Origin: Acidaminococcaceae bacterium
GTDB taxonomy: Bacteria > Bacillota > Negativicutes > Acidaminococcales > Acidaminococcaceae
Reading direction: 5' to 3'
Length of the DNA stretch: 44,504 bases
Assembly (NCBI GenBank): GCA_017554485.1
Contig: JAFZIG010000169.1
Coordinates: forward strand, 1-44,504
Position numbers and translations under genes: made by a program. The notes below the pieces were generated by a model, which saw only the letters and a list, made by a program, of their open reading frames with translations, made no database searches and was not told the origin of the DNA. Of the stretch, positions 8,601-15,881 are shown piece after piece (positions within the stretch are counted from its first letter, which is position 1; every line of letters starts with the position of its first letter).

Positions 8601-8757
8601 CAAAAATATTCAGCAGTTCATGGTTGGCATACAGCAATTCTTTCTCGCCATGGGCTTTGTATACGAAAAAACCGCCGGGGATATTGGCAAGCCCGTTAGC
8701 AATGTATTGCTTGCTGAAATCAGCGTTTAAAAACTCAGCCGCGCTTTCTTTTTTCAT
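5626..8757 (-). CDS. Cyclic-di-GMP turnover protein, PAS-GGDEF-EAL-PAS-GAF-GGDEF
   Basis: Large cytoplasmic signalling protein (1043 residues) with no membrane segment. Domains in order: PAS (about 20-135), a degenerate GGDEF with ADDHF at 222-226 in place of the signature, EAL phosphodiesterase (305-550), a second PAS (590-715), GAF (725-880), and a C-terminal GGDEF with intact GGDEF at 963-967. The EAL domain keeps the catalytic set: EAL at 342-344, NIS, EITE, DDFGTG at 463-468, KLD and EGVET. Both synthesis and hydrolysis of c-di-GMP are therefore possible, while the first GGDEF probably acts as a sensor. No RxxD inhibitory site precedes the active GGDEF, so feedback inhibition is not expected there. 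GAGGA lies 9 bases before the start. It is a single gene opposed to its neighbours. The ligands are unknown. Confidence 0.93.
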   Translation of the reverse strand: MKKESAAEFLNADFSKQYIANGLANIPGGFFVYKAHGEKELLYANHELLNIFECETAEQFLKLTGGTFRGLVHPDDMDAAERSIQKQLESDVDHLDHLYYRIITRTGKVKSIVEFGRLYRDPKQGEVFYVFIVDVQSKQQTIDIDKLTGLPGMRSFIESSEMMLHPAGKNQESIRQSLVFYDIAHFKYFNIKYGMATGNEILKSIAGLLTKHYYNNFIFRLADDHFVVLTETENLMDKITRFHKAVLDLRDEDKVDIKAGIYSIEHGETSAALICDLAKIACDEIKFSEIEYYNFYTDDLKEKLERKRYIIETLDQAISENYIRVYYQSIIRSATGAICGKEALARWIDPVLGLLSPAEFIPVLEEAKLLYKLDLRIVELALQHIIERKEQGLPVVKFSVNISRYDFEQCDMVAEISKRVRNADVSPEMLIIEITETVQGIDQDYLKEQIRRFHEAGFKVWMDDFGTGFSSLDVLQDFDFDLIKLDMQFIQGFGRNRKNPVIIKKLIEMAYALGIDTLAEGVETKEQIRFLKEIGCDKLQGFYYSRPHPYSTEAEVATDGTVLKYEDKVKSYEASANKVYNYNQSVDYDYFKLNTYKDIPVPYALYHVILNEAGDQVIDTEYVFVNQKYCELVNKTKEELLGKRFSSIFTGTGGDWFPNCYKAAILGQEITDTIFSTETQLWLHYTIAPTSMPLHCSYTFLNIDKEYKNRAQFEKVSKTDKAIIRITEVLNSKRSYSVTMNSILEEIGGIIHPDRLYILETDGKTVNNTFEWCADGIKPAIHMLQNIPHKGYLDIWEKALDGHSSLVVENIDAYRKTEPQMYEILKVQNIRSLIEAPLYDNGRIIGYLGADNYHPTEEVDTRRILETVTRFISRRIINYQLMKKLENINTHDMLTGILNRYAMQKKTAALEKTNISTGIVFIDLNGLKDTNDKFGHKEGDRLIKKSAAFLTKCFGVSSVYRTGGDEFNVLLPGISEQDFKKLVQRFAARLKRTSLNMSFGVEWCESTKDIVKAIAAADKKMYEAKAEYYIHHDRRKKKPAKAE

Positions 8758-8835
8758 GAAAAACCATCCTCACTCTTTCCCGATACGATATAGTTCTCCC
8801 TCTCCCAAAAACGATATATGCTATTTTATTAAATC

Positions 8836-8843
8836 ATTATACC
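8836..8843 (-). promoter_or_regulatory. Extended -10 promoter of the c-di-GMP gene; gap 8758-9113
   Basis: On the minus strand ATGGTATAATG gives a TATAAT box with the extended TG motif, about 80 bases upstream of the start. The -35 match is poor. The remaining gap of about 350 bases up to 9113 is AT-rich. I see no gene or strong hairpin in it; it must also hold the rightward promoter of the next gene. Confidence 0.5.
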
Positions 8844-9113
8844 ATATTTATGGCCATGTTGAAGATTTATTCATTAAAGAATATAAAATTTTACGTGTTT
8901 CGATAAACTGACCGCGGCTTTGGAAATCCTGCCATATAACCGGTATATATAATGGATGCGGTTCTTTTCTTTTTTTGACTGCTGTAAGTCACAGTTTTTT
9001 CAAATATATGACGCAGAAAAAACTTCTTTGTCTGTCAAAATACCTATGATAAAAATTATGTAATAAACAGTTAATTATGTAAAATACAATAAGCGAAAAA
9101 CGGGAGGTGCGAC

Positions 9114-9710
9114 ATGAAAGCAAAAAAATGGCTGACAGGAATTGTTCTTTCTCTTTGCCTGCTGCTGAACGGAATTGCGATGCCCACTGCGTCCGCAGGG
9201 GTACTTGAAGATTTTGCAGAAAGCAATTTTCCGACCATCGTTGCCCTGCAGGATCAATTTGACAGTAAAAAAGCCCTGCAGGAGGGCATGGAATACTTTG
9301 AACGCTGGCACGAACTGGTGGACCAGGGCGTTGAAAAGCTGAACGAGTGGGGCGACATGCTGCGGGAAAAAGGAACTTCGCTGGTGCTGGATCATTTTGG
9401 CGCAAAGATTGATGGAATATGTAAATGAAAACGCGCCGCTAAAGATTGAAAAGACTGTGCCACGAAAATAGTACCCGTGGTCACCATAGGCAGCAAGGGT
9501 TACATCGGGGCAGCCCAGATCTGCGGTCCCAAGGAACAGGTGGATAAATGCAAAGCAGCCCTGACGGTGGAAGGGCAGCTGGCTTCCGGTGCGGTACGGG
9601 TTCAGTACCTGGTGCCTATCGATACAAACAAACCCACCAGCCTGGAAAATATTCACCGGGTGCAGGGGGTAGGCGTAAGCGCCCGGCTTGACCTGGGTTT
9701 TCCGGGATAA
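9114..9710 (+). pseudogene. Disrupted gene for a small secreted protein
   Basis: An open frame of 104 codons starts with a clean signal peptide (lysines, hydrophobic core, cleavage near ASAG) and a good site (GGGAGG). It ends at TGA 9426-9428. The same frame carries a second TGA at 9447-9449 and then runs open to 9710 with coding-like sequence (VPVVTIGSKGYIGAAQICGP). Between the stops, the next frame (from 9427) reads ENAPLKIEKTVP, which joins naturally to TKIVPVV. An extra base near 9426 and a missing base near 9461 therefore explain the damage better than two nonsense mutations. The restored protein would be about 199 residues. The family is not recognised. Alternatives are a sequencing error or translation of the first part only as a 104-residue secreted peptide. 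Confidence 0.6.
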
Positions 9711-9751
9711 AGGGCAGAAACGTAAAAACGGCGGGGACATTAAAACAATAA

Positions 9752-9781
9752 TTGGAGTTTCTGTTTTTAGTATGGTATAAT
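9752..9781 (+). promoter_or_regulatory. Promoter with extended -10
   Basis: TTGGAG at 9752-9757 is separated by 18 bases from TATAAT at 9776-9781, with TG one base before the box (TGGTATAAT). It drives the secreted-protein gene at 9870, leaving a leader of about 80 bases. Confidence 0.55.
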
Positions 9782-9869
9782 ATTTTTACAAAAAGCACAG
9801 CGTAAAAGCGGCATTGATCACATGTTTACCCATGTACTGCCTGCGCTGTGACGGAATGGAGGCACGGTT

Positions 9870-10421
9870 ATGAAAAAGATTTCCATATTGGCTGCGGCTA
9901 TGGTCCTTGCGTTAGGTGTTTCGGTCTGCAGTGCGCAGCCTCTTGGGCAGACGGCAGATACGACCGGGGTAACCTGCAAGGACGGTGTGTGTGTAATTGT
10001 TCCTGCCGGCAGCGGTGAAAAGACTGCTTTGGCAGCTGCCAATCCCTATAACAACGCAGTACCGGATATTGAAGGGCAGTGGGAAAGGGAAGTGAAACAA
10101 TTGGGGCCTCATGACACATTTGTAGCTTCCCAGTCAGATCCCCAGGTTGGTGTGGTCTTTTCCGTCAACAGCCCCGTTAAGAATTTTAAGGTGCTGGCAC
10201 TGGAGTTCAAGGACTTTGCCAACGACAAACCGGTCTACCAGGTGAAGGAGCTGTTTACGAAAGACGTACTGCGCCCGGAGCGCCAGCTGCTGGTAAAATA
10301 TACGTTTTTCGGTTCGATCCCCAATAACGGTTTTTCCTACACGGACGGAAACGGTAAGACCCGCTATTATTCCGTCAGCCAAAGCGGCAAGGACGGGTCG
10401 CTGTTTTTCAGCGAATTCTGA
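9870..10421 (+). CDS. Small secreted protein of unknown function
   Basis: 183 residues with a typical signal peptide: MKK, a hydrophobic stretch, and probable cleavage after CSA near residue 22. Two cysteines close together after the signal (TCKDGVCVIV) could form a disulfide. The mature part is mostly predicted beta-strand (VGVVFSVNSPVKNFKVLALEF, QLLVKYTFFGSIPNNGFSY) and ends in an aromatic-rich tail (SLFFSEF). No family or catalytic motif is recognised. GGAGG lies 9 bases before the ATG. It has its own extended -10 promoter and strong terminator, so it is a single-gene unit. Confidence 0.7.
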   Translation: MKKISILAAAMVLALGVSVCSAQPLGQTADTTGVTCKDGVCVIVPAGSGEKTALAAANPYNNAVPDIEGQWEREVKQLGPHDTFVASQSDPQVGVVFSVNSPVKNFKVLALEFKDFANDKPVYQVKELFTKDVLRPERQLLVKYTFFGSIPNNGFSYTDGNGKTRYYSVSQSGKDGSLFFSEF

Positions 10422-10455
10422 TTGCTGTTTTAATAATTCATAGTGTAAAGATTTT

Positions 10456-10490
10456 ACGCAGCCTGAAAACAGACAGGCTGCGTTGTTTTA
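10456..10490 (+). terminator. Rho-independent terminator
   Basis: A perfect 10 bp stem, ACGCAGCCTG (10456-10465) with CAGGCTGCGT (10474-10483), has an 8-base A-rich loop and a downstream T-rich tail. It ends the secreted-protein gene, just before tcdA. Confidence 0.85.
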
Positions 10491-10505
10491 ACAGAGGATA
10501 AGTCG

Positions 10506-11264
10506 ATGGAATCGCCATTCTCCCGTACAGAATTATTATTGGGTAAAGAAAATATGGAAAAACTGGCTGCCGCCCGAGTCTGCATCTTCGGCATCGGCGG
10601 CGTTGGCGGTTACGTGGCGGAAACCCTGGCCCGCAGCGGCGTGGGGCACATGGAACTGGTGGACAATGATGTTGTCTGCCTGTCCAACCTGAACCGGCAG
10701 ATCATTGCCACGCACCAGACTATCGGTCAATACAAGGTAGATGTGATGAGGGAACGGATCCTGTCCATCAACCCGGCGGCAGAGGTAGTTGCCCATAAGT
10801 GTTTCTACCTGCCGGGAACCCAGGCACAGTTTGATTTTACAAACTATGATTACGTGGTGGATGCCATTGATACGGTGGCAGGGAAAATTGCCCTGGTGCT
10901 GCAGGCAGAGGCACGCGGTACGCCCATTATCAGCAGCATGGGGGCAGGGAACAAGCTGGATGCCACAGCGTTCCGGGTTGCGGACATCTATCAGACCAGC
11001 GGCTGTCCCTTGGCGCGGGTCATGCGCAAGGAACTGAAAAAGCGTGGTGTAAAGAAGCTGAAAGTTGTGTATTCCCCTGAACTGCCGGTGAAAGTGCAAA
11101 GCGTGGAAGGAACGGGCAAACTGAAAGTGGATGAGATGAATACGGAAGATAGTCCGACCCAGTCTGTTTCTTCACGCCGCAGCATTCCCGGCAGTGTGGC
11201 CTTTGTACCTTCGGTAGCGGGGCTAATCATAGCGGGAGAAGTAGTTAAAGACCTTATAAATTAG
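10506..11264 (+). CDS. tcdA: tRNA threonylcarbamoyladenosine dehydratase
   Basis: ATP-dependent enzyme of the ThiF/MoeB/HesA (E1-like) superfamily that cyclises t6A at position 37 of ANN-decoding tRNAs to ct6A. The nucleotide-binding loop GIGGVGGYVAETLARSG starts at residue 29, followed by VDNDVVCLSNLNRQ, which carries the adenylation residues. The TcdA-specific stretch is SGCPLARVMRKELKKRGV (about 165-182), which separates it from ThiF and MoeB. At 252 residues it matches the family. The conserved C-terminal segment RRSIPGSVAFVPSVAGLIIAGEV is present. GAGG lies 9 bases upstream of the ATG. It is flanked by terminators on both sides, so it is probably monocistronic. Confidence 0.9.
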   Translation: MESPFSRTELLLGKENMEKLAAARVCIFGIGGVGGYVAETLARSGVGHMELVDNDVVCLSNLNRQIIATHQTIGQYKVDVMRERILSINPAAEVVAHKCFYLPGTQAQFDFTNYDYVVDAIDTVAGKIALVLQAEARGTPIISSMGAGNKLDATAFRVADIYQTSGCPLARVMRKELKKRGVKKLKVVYSPELPVKVQSVEGTGKLKVDEMNTEDSPTQSVSSRRSIPGSVAFVPSVAGLIIAGEVVKDLIN

Positions 11265-11280
11265 TCAAATATTTATTCAT

Positions 11281-11317
11281 TAATCCACTATAATGTTGTA
11301 GTGGATTATCTTTTTTT
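11281..11317 (+). terminator. Rho-independent terminator after tcdA
   Basis: A perfect 10 bp stem, TAATCCACTA (11281-11290) with TAGTGGATTA (11299-11308), has an 8-base loop and seven T residues at 11311-11317. Confidence 0.9.
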
Positions 11318-11330
11318 CATAGCGCATCTG

Positions 11331-11339
11331 TGCTATAAT
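11331..11339 (+). promoter_or_regulatory. Extended -10 promoter for the SH3b gene
   Basis: TGCTATAAT gives a perfect -10 with the TG extension. No good -35 is present because the preceding T tract belongs to the tcdA terminator. The leader to the next ATG is about 125 bases. Confidence 0.5.
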
Positions 11340-11468
11340 AAATTATAATATAAATAAAGCGGGAGCACATTGTCTGCCGTTTAACCGGACTGAAGGCAGT
11401 AGTTTTTGCCGAAGTTTCTGCGATTGGGAACCGCAAAGCTATACGGTTCTCCGGGAAAGGAGCCTTAT

Positions 11469-11792
11469 ATGAAAAAGATGTTAGTCATGCTGGCCATGCT
11501 GCTGTGCATCGCGTCTTCCTGTTTCGCGGCGGAAGAGCGTACCACGAAAGAAATCTTTGCGGATAAAACTATTGCCGATGTGGTGATTACAGGAGACCAG
11601 CTGCGGGTGCGGACGCATCCCGATCTGGACGGGTATATTATTAAAAAGCTTAACAAGGGTACTGTTTGCAAATTTATGAATAAGGTGGATGATAAGAACG
11701 GAACGGATTCCTGGATTTATATCATTATGGAAGACGGTTCTGTCGGCTGGATTTTCGGCGCCTATGCGCGTATCGAAGGTACAGTGGAATAA
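11469..11792 (+). CDS. Small secreted SH3b-domain protein
   Basis: 107 residues. Signal peptide of about 20 residues (MKKMLVMLAMLLCIASSCFAA) with a Cys that could also be read as a weak lipobox. The rest is one bacterial SH3 (SH3b) domain: DQLRVRTHPDLDGYIIKKLNKGTVCKF, ending in WIYIIMEDGSVGWIFGAYA. Such domains bind cell-wall peptides or ligands in exported proteins. The ATG at 11469 is chosen over an upstream in-frame ATG at 11406 because AAAGGAG lies 6 bases before it and the signal peptide starts there. No catalytic domain is attached, so it may be a binding or adaptor protein. Confidence 0.8.
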   Translation: MKKMLVMLAMLLCIASSCFAAEERTTKEIFADKTIADVVITGDQLRVRTHPDLDGYIIKKLNKGTVCKFMNKVDDKNGTDSWIYIIMEDGSVGWIFGAYARIEGTVE

Positions 11793-11911
11793 TAGTTCTG
11801 CTGCTGGGAACACCGGTCTGTCTTTAATGAACGGTACCGGCTGTAGTAACCGTGCTTTCTGTATTTTTTCAAAAGAAAAGGATAATATTATACGAAAAGA
11901 GGAGAATTTAA

Positions 11912-12751
11912 ATGAAAAGTTTGAAAAAGATTGTTCTGGCAGGCGCGGTAAGCGTACTGGCTTTGGCTCTGGCCGGCTGCGGCGGCGGGGATAAGAAGGC
12001 GGACAAGGCGAAACCGGATCCATCCAAGCCGGTCATCGTCGGCGTCAATCCGGGACCCCATGCCATCATTATGGAAAACGTGAAGAAGATCGCGGAAAAG
12101 AAAGGGCTGAAGATCGAGATCAAAGAGTTCAGCGATTTCGTAACGCCTAATGCGGCGCTGGCTGCCGGGGAAATCTGGGCCAACAGCTACCAGCATGAGC
12201 CCTTCCTAAAAGCTACTATGAAGAAGGAACCGAAATACAAACTGGCCAAGGCCTTTAATACGGCGCTGTTCCCCATCAATATTTATTCCAAAAAGCTGAA
12301 ACCCGGAGACAAGATTCCCGACGGTGCCAAGATCGGTATCCCCAACGACCCCACCAACGGCGGACGCAGCCTGCTGCTGCTGGCGGCCAACAACCTGATC
12401 AAAGTGAAGAATCCGAAAGATATTTCCACCACTGTACAGGATATTACGGACAACCCGCATAAGTTGCAGATCGTGGAACTGGAAGCGGCGGCGATTCCCC
12501 GCAGTCTGGAAGACCTGACCTGCGCAGCCATCAATACCACCTATGCGCTGAACGCCGGGCTGAATCCGGCCAAGGATCCCATCGTCAAAGAAACGGCAGA
12601 TTCCCTGTATGTGAATATCGTGGCAGTCCAGGAAAAAGACCTGAACGATCCGCGGCTGAAGATTTTCCAGGAAGCCTACCAGTCTAAGGAAAACGGCGAT
12701 TTCATCAAGACGAAGTTCCCCGGTTCCGTATATCTGGGTTGGAAGGAATAA
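11912..12751 (+). CDS. metQ: MetQ/NlpA-type methionine-binding lipoprotein
   Basis: Substrate-binding lipoprotein of a MetNIQ-type ABC importer, expected to capture methionine (D, L or derivatives) outside the inner membrane. Lipobox LALAGC with Cys23. The NlpA/MetQ signatures are clear: VGVNPGPHAIIMENV, the EFSDFVTPNAAL segment, NSYQHEPFL, KIGIPNDPTNGGRSLLLLA and IPRSLEDLTCAAINTTYAL. GAGGAG precedes the ATG. No metN or metI gene lies near, so it either works with a transporter elsewhere or has specialised. The M20 amidohydrolase starts 7 bases after its stop, suggesting that released or N-acylated amino acids feed the same route. No SAM riboswitch-like leader is visible. A paralogue lies at 17884. 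Confidence 0.9.
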   Translation: MKSLKKIVLAGAVSVLALALAGCGGGDKKADKAKPDPSKPVIVGVNPGPHAIIMENVKKIAEKKGLKIEIKEFSDFVTPNAALAAGEIWANSYQHEPFLKATMKKEPKYKLAKAFNTALFPINIYSKKLKPGDKIPDGAKIGIPNDPTNGGRSLLLLAANNLIKVKNPKDISTTVQDITDNPHKLQIVELEAAAIPRSLEDLTCAAINTTYALNAGLNPAKDPIVKETADSLYVNIVAVQEKDLNDPRLKIFQEAYQSKENGDFIKTKFPGSVYLGWKE

Positions 12752-12757
12752 ATCAAT

Positions 12758-13879
12758 ATGGATATCAGGAAACGGATGGATGTGTTCTGGCCATACCTGC
12801 ACGCCATTCCCGAACCTGCTTTTTGCGAAATCAAAACCTCCGCCTTTGTTGCGGAGGTTTTGCGTAAGGCAGGCTATACAGTACAGGAAGGGGTAGGCGG
12901 TACCACGGCGGTCGTGGGCGTACTGGACAGCGGCAAGCCGGGACCGGTGGCGGCTGTGCGCAGCGATATGGACTGCCTGCTCTTCAAACAGGCAGACGGA
13001 ACGGAAATAGCGGTGCACGCCTGCGGCCACGACGGGCACATGGCCACGGTGCTGACGGTGGCGGAATGGCTGGCGGAAGAGGGCATTCCCTGCGGAAAAG
13101 TTAAAATTTTATTCCAGCCTGCGGAGGAAATCGGCAAAGGCGCATTAGCCATGATCGATGCCGGGGCCGTGGATGATGTGGATTACCTGTTCGGCTTGCA
13201 TGTGATGCCGAAAGATCTGGCCCGGGCAGGGGAGATCATCCCCCAGATCTGCTGGACGGCCTGTACCCTGATCGAAGCAGAGGTGCGGGGCAAAGCGGCC
13301 CATGGCTCCCAGCCCCATTTGGGTGTGAATGCTATTGACGCGGGCGCTGCCATTGTCAACGCGGTGAACGCGCTGCGCTCCGATCCGCTTCTGGGCGGCA
13401 ATGTGAAGACCACGCGCTTCCAGGGCGGCAGCGGTTCCCTTAACGCCATCTGCGATAAGGTGAACCTGGGCTTTGACCTGCGCAGCACCTCCAATGCCGA
13501 GATGCTGGAACTGCGCCGGAAAGTGCGCGATATTATAGCCAATACGGCCAGGGTGTACGGCGCCGAAGCGGACAGTCACATTACCGGCACCTGCCCGGCG
13601 GCAGAGGCGGATACGTCTTTGCTGCCTCTGGTGCGGGAGATTATCGTTGCGGTACTGGGACGGAAGGCTTTGCTGCCGGTAAAAGCCATTACGGTAGGGG
13701 AAGATTTCAATTTCTTTAAGCAGGAACGGCCTCGCCTGAAAACCGTGGACATGGGAGTAGGCTGTGACCTGACCCCCTGCCTGCACGACCCCGCCATGAC
13801 CTATGACCGGCACGCGCTGGAAGGGGCGGTGAAGGTGTTACATGAACTGGTGCTGCGGGTGCTGAAGGAACGGCCGTAA
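12758..13879 (+). CDS. M20D-family metal-dependent amidohydrolase
   Basis: Cytoplasmic di-metal hydrolase of the M20D group (hippurate hydrolase / N-acyl-amino-acid amidohydrolase / IAA-amino acid hydrolase-like), 373 residues. Metal ligands are visible: HACGHDGH with Cys89, His91 and His94, QPAEE with Glu123-124, the dimer/lid His in AAHGSQPH, and a C-terminal His in CLHDPAMTYDRHA. The substrate is not determined by sequence; N-acyl amino acids or small peptides are typical. Its start lies 7 bases after metQ and its Shine-Dalgarno is inside the metQ 3' end, so the two form an operon. The pairing suggests that it processes a methionine derivative imported through MetQ, which is an inference. 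Confidence 0.87.
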   Translation: MDIRKRMDVFWPYLHAIPEPAFCEIKTSAFVAEVLRKAGYTVQEGVGGTTAVVGVLDSGKPGPVAAVRSDMDCLLFKQADGTEIAVHACGHDGHMATVLTVAEWLAEEGIPCGKVKILFQPAEEIGKGALAMIDAGAVDDVDYLFGLHVMPKDLARAGEIIPQICWTACTLIEAEVRGKAAHGSQPHLGVNAIDAGAAIVNAVNALRSDPLLGGNVKTTRFQGGSGSLNAICDKVNLGFDLRSTSNAEMLELRRKVRDIIANTARVYGAEADSHITGTCPAAEADTSLLPLVREIIVAVLGRKALLPVKAITVGEDFNFFKQERPRLKTVDMGVGCDLTPCLHDPAMTYDRHALEGAVKVLHELVLRVLKERP

Positions 13880-13896
13880 ACAGTTTATACAAAATA

Positions 13897-13905
13897 TGAT
13901 ATAAT
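13897..13905 (+). promoter_or_regulatory. Extended -10 promoter of crotonase-hydE
   Basis: TGATATAAT: a perfect -10 with the TG extension, 49 bases before the crotonase ATG. The -35 match is weak. Confidence 0.5.
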
Positions 13906-13954
13906 AAATTATCATACAAACACTCTCACAATAAAAATAACAGGAGGCATTGCC

Positions 13955-14752
13955 ATGGAATTTAAAATGTTGCGTTTTGTTGTGGAAGATGCAGTAGCTA
14001 CTATTACACTTGATTATGCGCCGACCCTGAACGCGCTGGATATGAACCTGGCGCTGGAGCTGGAAGCTGCGCTAAAACAGGCAGAGGAAGACGCTGCGAT
14101 TAAGGTTGTGGTACTGACCGGCGCAGGCCGTGCGTTCTGCGGCGGCGGGGATATTCGTTTCATGAAAGCCCATTGCGAGGAACCGGATTTTGCGGATACC
14201 TCCATGGGACCGCTGGCCGGCAAACTGTCTGAGATCGTGCTGTATATCAAAAAGATGACGAAGCTGGTCATCTGCGCGGTGGCAGGCGCGGCGGCGGGCG
14301 GCGGCTGCAACCTGGCTCTGGGCTGCGATTTTGTCTTTGCGGCGGACAATGCCAAATTCCTGCAGGCTTTTGTGGGCATCGCCCTGATCCCGGATACCGG
14401 AGGCGGTTACATGCTGCCCCGTGCCATCGGCACCCACCGGGCCATGGATATGTTTGTAACGGGCCGTCCCGTGTCGGCAAAGGAATGCTTCGAACTGGGC
14501 TTGGTAAAAGAAGTCACCACGGCGGAAGAACTGCTGCCGAAAGCAACGGCCTTTGCCAAAAAGCTGGCTAAAGGTCCAACCCTGGCCTATGCCAACATGA
14601 AGAAGATGATGTTCGTGAGCATGTATCAGGACTTTGAAAAGTTTGTGAAAGAGGAAGTGGCGCTGCAGAACCAGTGCGCCGGCAGCGCGGACTTCAGGGA
14701 AGGCATTACTGCGTTCCTGGAGAAACGGAAAGCAAACTTCACTGGTAAGTAA
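13955..14752 (+). CDS. Enoyl-CoA hydratase/isomerase (crotonase family)
   Basis: Crotonase-fold acyl-CoA enzyme of 265 residues. The oxyanion-hole segments are present: GRAFCGGGDIRFM and AGAAAGGGCNLALGCDFVFAAD. The active-site helix reads FVGIALIPDTGGGYMLPR: the usual second catalytic Glu of hydratases is replaced by Asp, as in PaaG-type isomerases, and the first Glu position holds Gln/Ala. Isomerase or related chemistry is therefore more likely than simple hydration of crotonyl-CoA; the substrate is unknown. GGAGG is well placed upstream. hydE follows after 2 bases, so the two are co-transcribed. Confidence 0.85.
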   Translation: MEFKMLRFVVEDAVATITLDYAPTLNALDMNLALELEAALKQAEEDAAIKVVVLTGAGRAFCGGGDIRFMKAHCEEPDFADTSMGPLAGKLSEIVLYIKKMTKLVICAVAGAAAGGGCNLALGCDFVFAADNAKFLQAFVGIALIPDTGGGYMLPRAIGTHRAMDMFVTGRPVSAKECFELGLVKEVTTAEELLPKATAFAKKLAKGPTLAYANMKKMMFVSMYQDFEKFVKEEVALQNQCAGSADFREGITAFLEKRKANFTGK

Positions 14753-14754
14753 GG

Positions 14755-15852
14755 TTGGATATTTCAAACGTTTTACACAAAGAAGAATTGAATAAAGAAG
14801 ACTTCGTCTTCCTTTTGGGGCTTACTGCGCCAGAGGATTTGGAACAATTGTACCGTGCGGCGTACGAGACCAAAAAGAAATGGGTAGGAAACGTGGATTA
14901 TTACCGGGGCCTCTTGGAGTTTTCCAACCGCTGCATCAAGAACTGCTGTTACTGCGGTATCCGCAGGGGCAATGGGGAAGTAGAACGGTTTGATACGCCG
15001 AAAGAAGACATCCTTGCTATGGCCCGCTGGTGCTACGAGCAGCAGTACGGTTCCATCACGTTACAGTCCGGGGAGCGGCAGGATGCGGCTTTTATTGATT
15101 TCGTGGAAGAGGTTCTGCAGGAAATCAAAAAGATTGGAAACGGAGCCCTAGGCATCACCCTTTGTGTAGGGGAACAGACGAAGGAAACCTATCAGCGCTG
15201 GTACAATGCCGGAGCGCACCGCTATCTGCTGCGCATTGAAAGCAGTAACCCGAAGTTATATGCTACGTTGCATCCTAACGATGGTCATCACAAATGGGAC
15301 GTAAGAAAAGCCTGCCTTGATATGCTGGCAGAAATCGGCTACCAGGTTGGTACCGGTGTCATGATCGGCCTGCCCGGACAGACGCTGAACGATTTGGCAG
15401 ATGACATTTTGTTTTATAAAAAGCAGAACATTGCCATGATCGGCATGGGGCCTTACGTAGTTCACCACAACACGCCGCTGGGGCAAAAGGTGGTAAGGGA
15501 AGGGCTGGATACGCCGGAGAAAAAAGCAGAGCGCCTGCGCCTGAGCATCAACATGGTGGCGGTGACAAGGCTCTTTTTAAAGGATGTAAACATCGCGGCT
15601 ACAACTGCCATGCAGACACTGCACCCCCTGGGACGGGAGATGGCGTTAAAGGCTGGGGCCAACATCCTGATGCCTCTGGTGACACTGCCGGAATTCCGAA
15701 CCCAATACCAGCTCTACGACAACAAACCCTGCCTGGAAGACGGGCAGGAACAGTGCCGCAACTGCCTCAGCGCCCGGGTAGCTTCTGTGGGGGATACCGT
15801 AGGCTGGGGACAGTGGGGCGACTCCCCGCACTTTTTCAACAACCTGAAATAA
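14755..15852 (+). CDS. hydE: [FeFe]-hydrogenase maturase HydE (radical SAM)
   Basis: Radical SAM enzyme needed to build the organic part of the H-cluster of [FeFe] hydrogenase. The SAM cluster motif CIKNCCYC places ligands at Cys60, Cys64 and Cys67. Family markers follow the Thermotoga HydE pattern: LEFSNRC, LQSGE, GITLCVGE, HRYLLRIESSNP, GTGVMIGLPGQT, ATTAMQTLHPLGRE and GANILMPLVT. The C-terminal Cys triad that holds an accessory cluster in some HydE is present (Cys326, Cys334, Cys337). The frame opens with TTG two bases after the crotonase stop, without a well-spaced Shine-Dalgarno, so translation is probably coupled. A TTG at 14788 is an alternative start. hydF, hydG and the hydrogenase are not in the window. 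BioB or PylB are less likely. Confidence 0.9.
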   Translation: MDISNVLHKEELNKEDFVFLLGLTAPEDLEQLYRAAYETKKKWVGNVDYYRGLLEFSNRCIKNCCYCGIRRGNGEVERFDTPKEDILAMARWCYEQQYGSITLQSGERQDAAFIDFVEEVLQEIKKIGNGALGITLCVGEQTKETYQRWYNAGAHRYLLRIESSNPKLYATLHPNDGHHKWDVRKACLDMLAEIGYQVGTGVMIGLPGQTLNDLADDILFYKKQNIAMIGMGPYVVHHNTPLGQKVVREGLDTPEKKAERLRLSINMVAVTRLFLKDVNIAATTAMQTLHPLGREMALKAGANILMPLVTLPEFRTQYQLYDNKPCLEDGQEQCRNCLSARVASVGDTVGWGQWGDSPHFFNNLK

Positions 15853-15881
15853 TTGACTAATGGACATTGTTGTGGTTTAAT
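15853..15881 (+). promoter_or_regulatory. Promoter of mscL
   Basis: TTGACT (15853-15858), a 17-base spacer and TTTAAT (15876-15881), with TG one base before the -10. It begins immediately after the hydE stop codon. Confidence 0.65.

Noticed and set aside
9426-9449. Selenocysteine read-through of the two TGA codons
   Set aside because: No SECIS-like hairpin is apparent right after the codons, the protein is a small secreted one, and a double frame change explains the middle sequence better.
11793-11911. SAM riboswitch or T-box upstream of metQ
   Set aside because: No conserved core of either class and no terminator/antiterminator pair was seen; only a good ribosome binding site is present.
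12758-13879. Assigning the M20 enzyme to a specific substrate (hippurate, IAA or N-acetyl-diaminopimelate)
   Set aside because: The metal ligands identify the family only; no substrate-specific residues could be recognised, and the context (metQ) is only suggestive.
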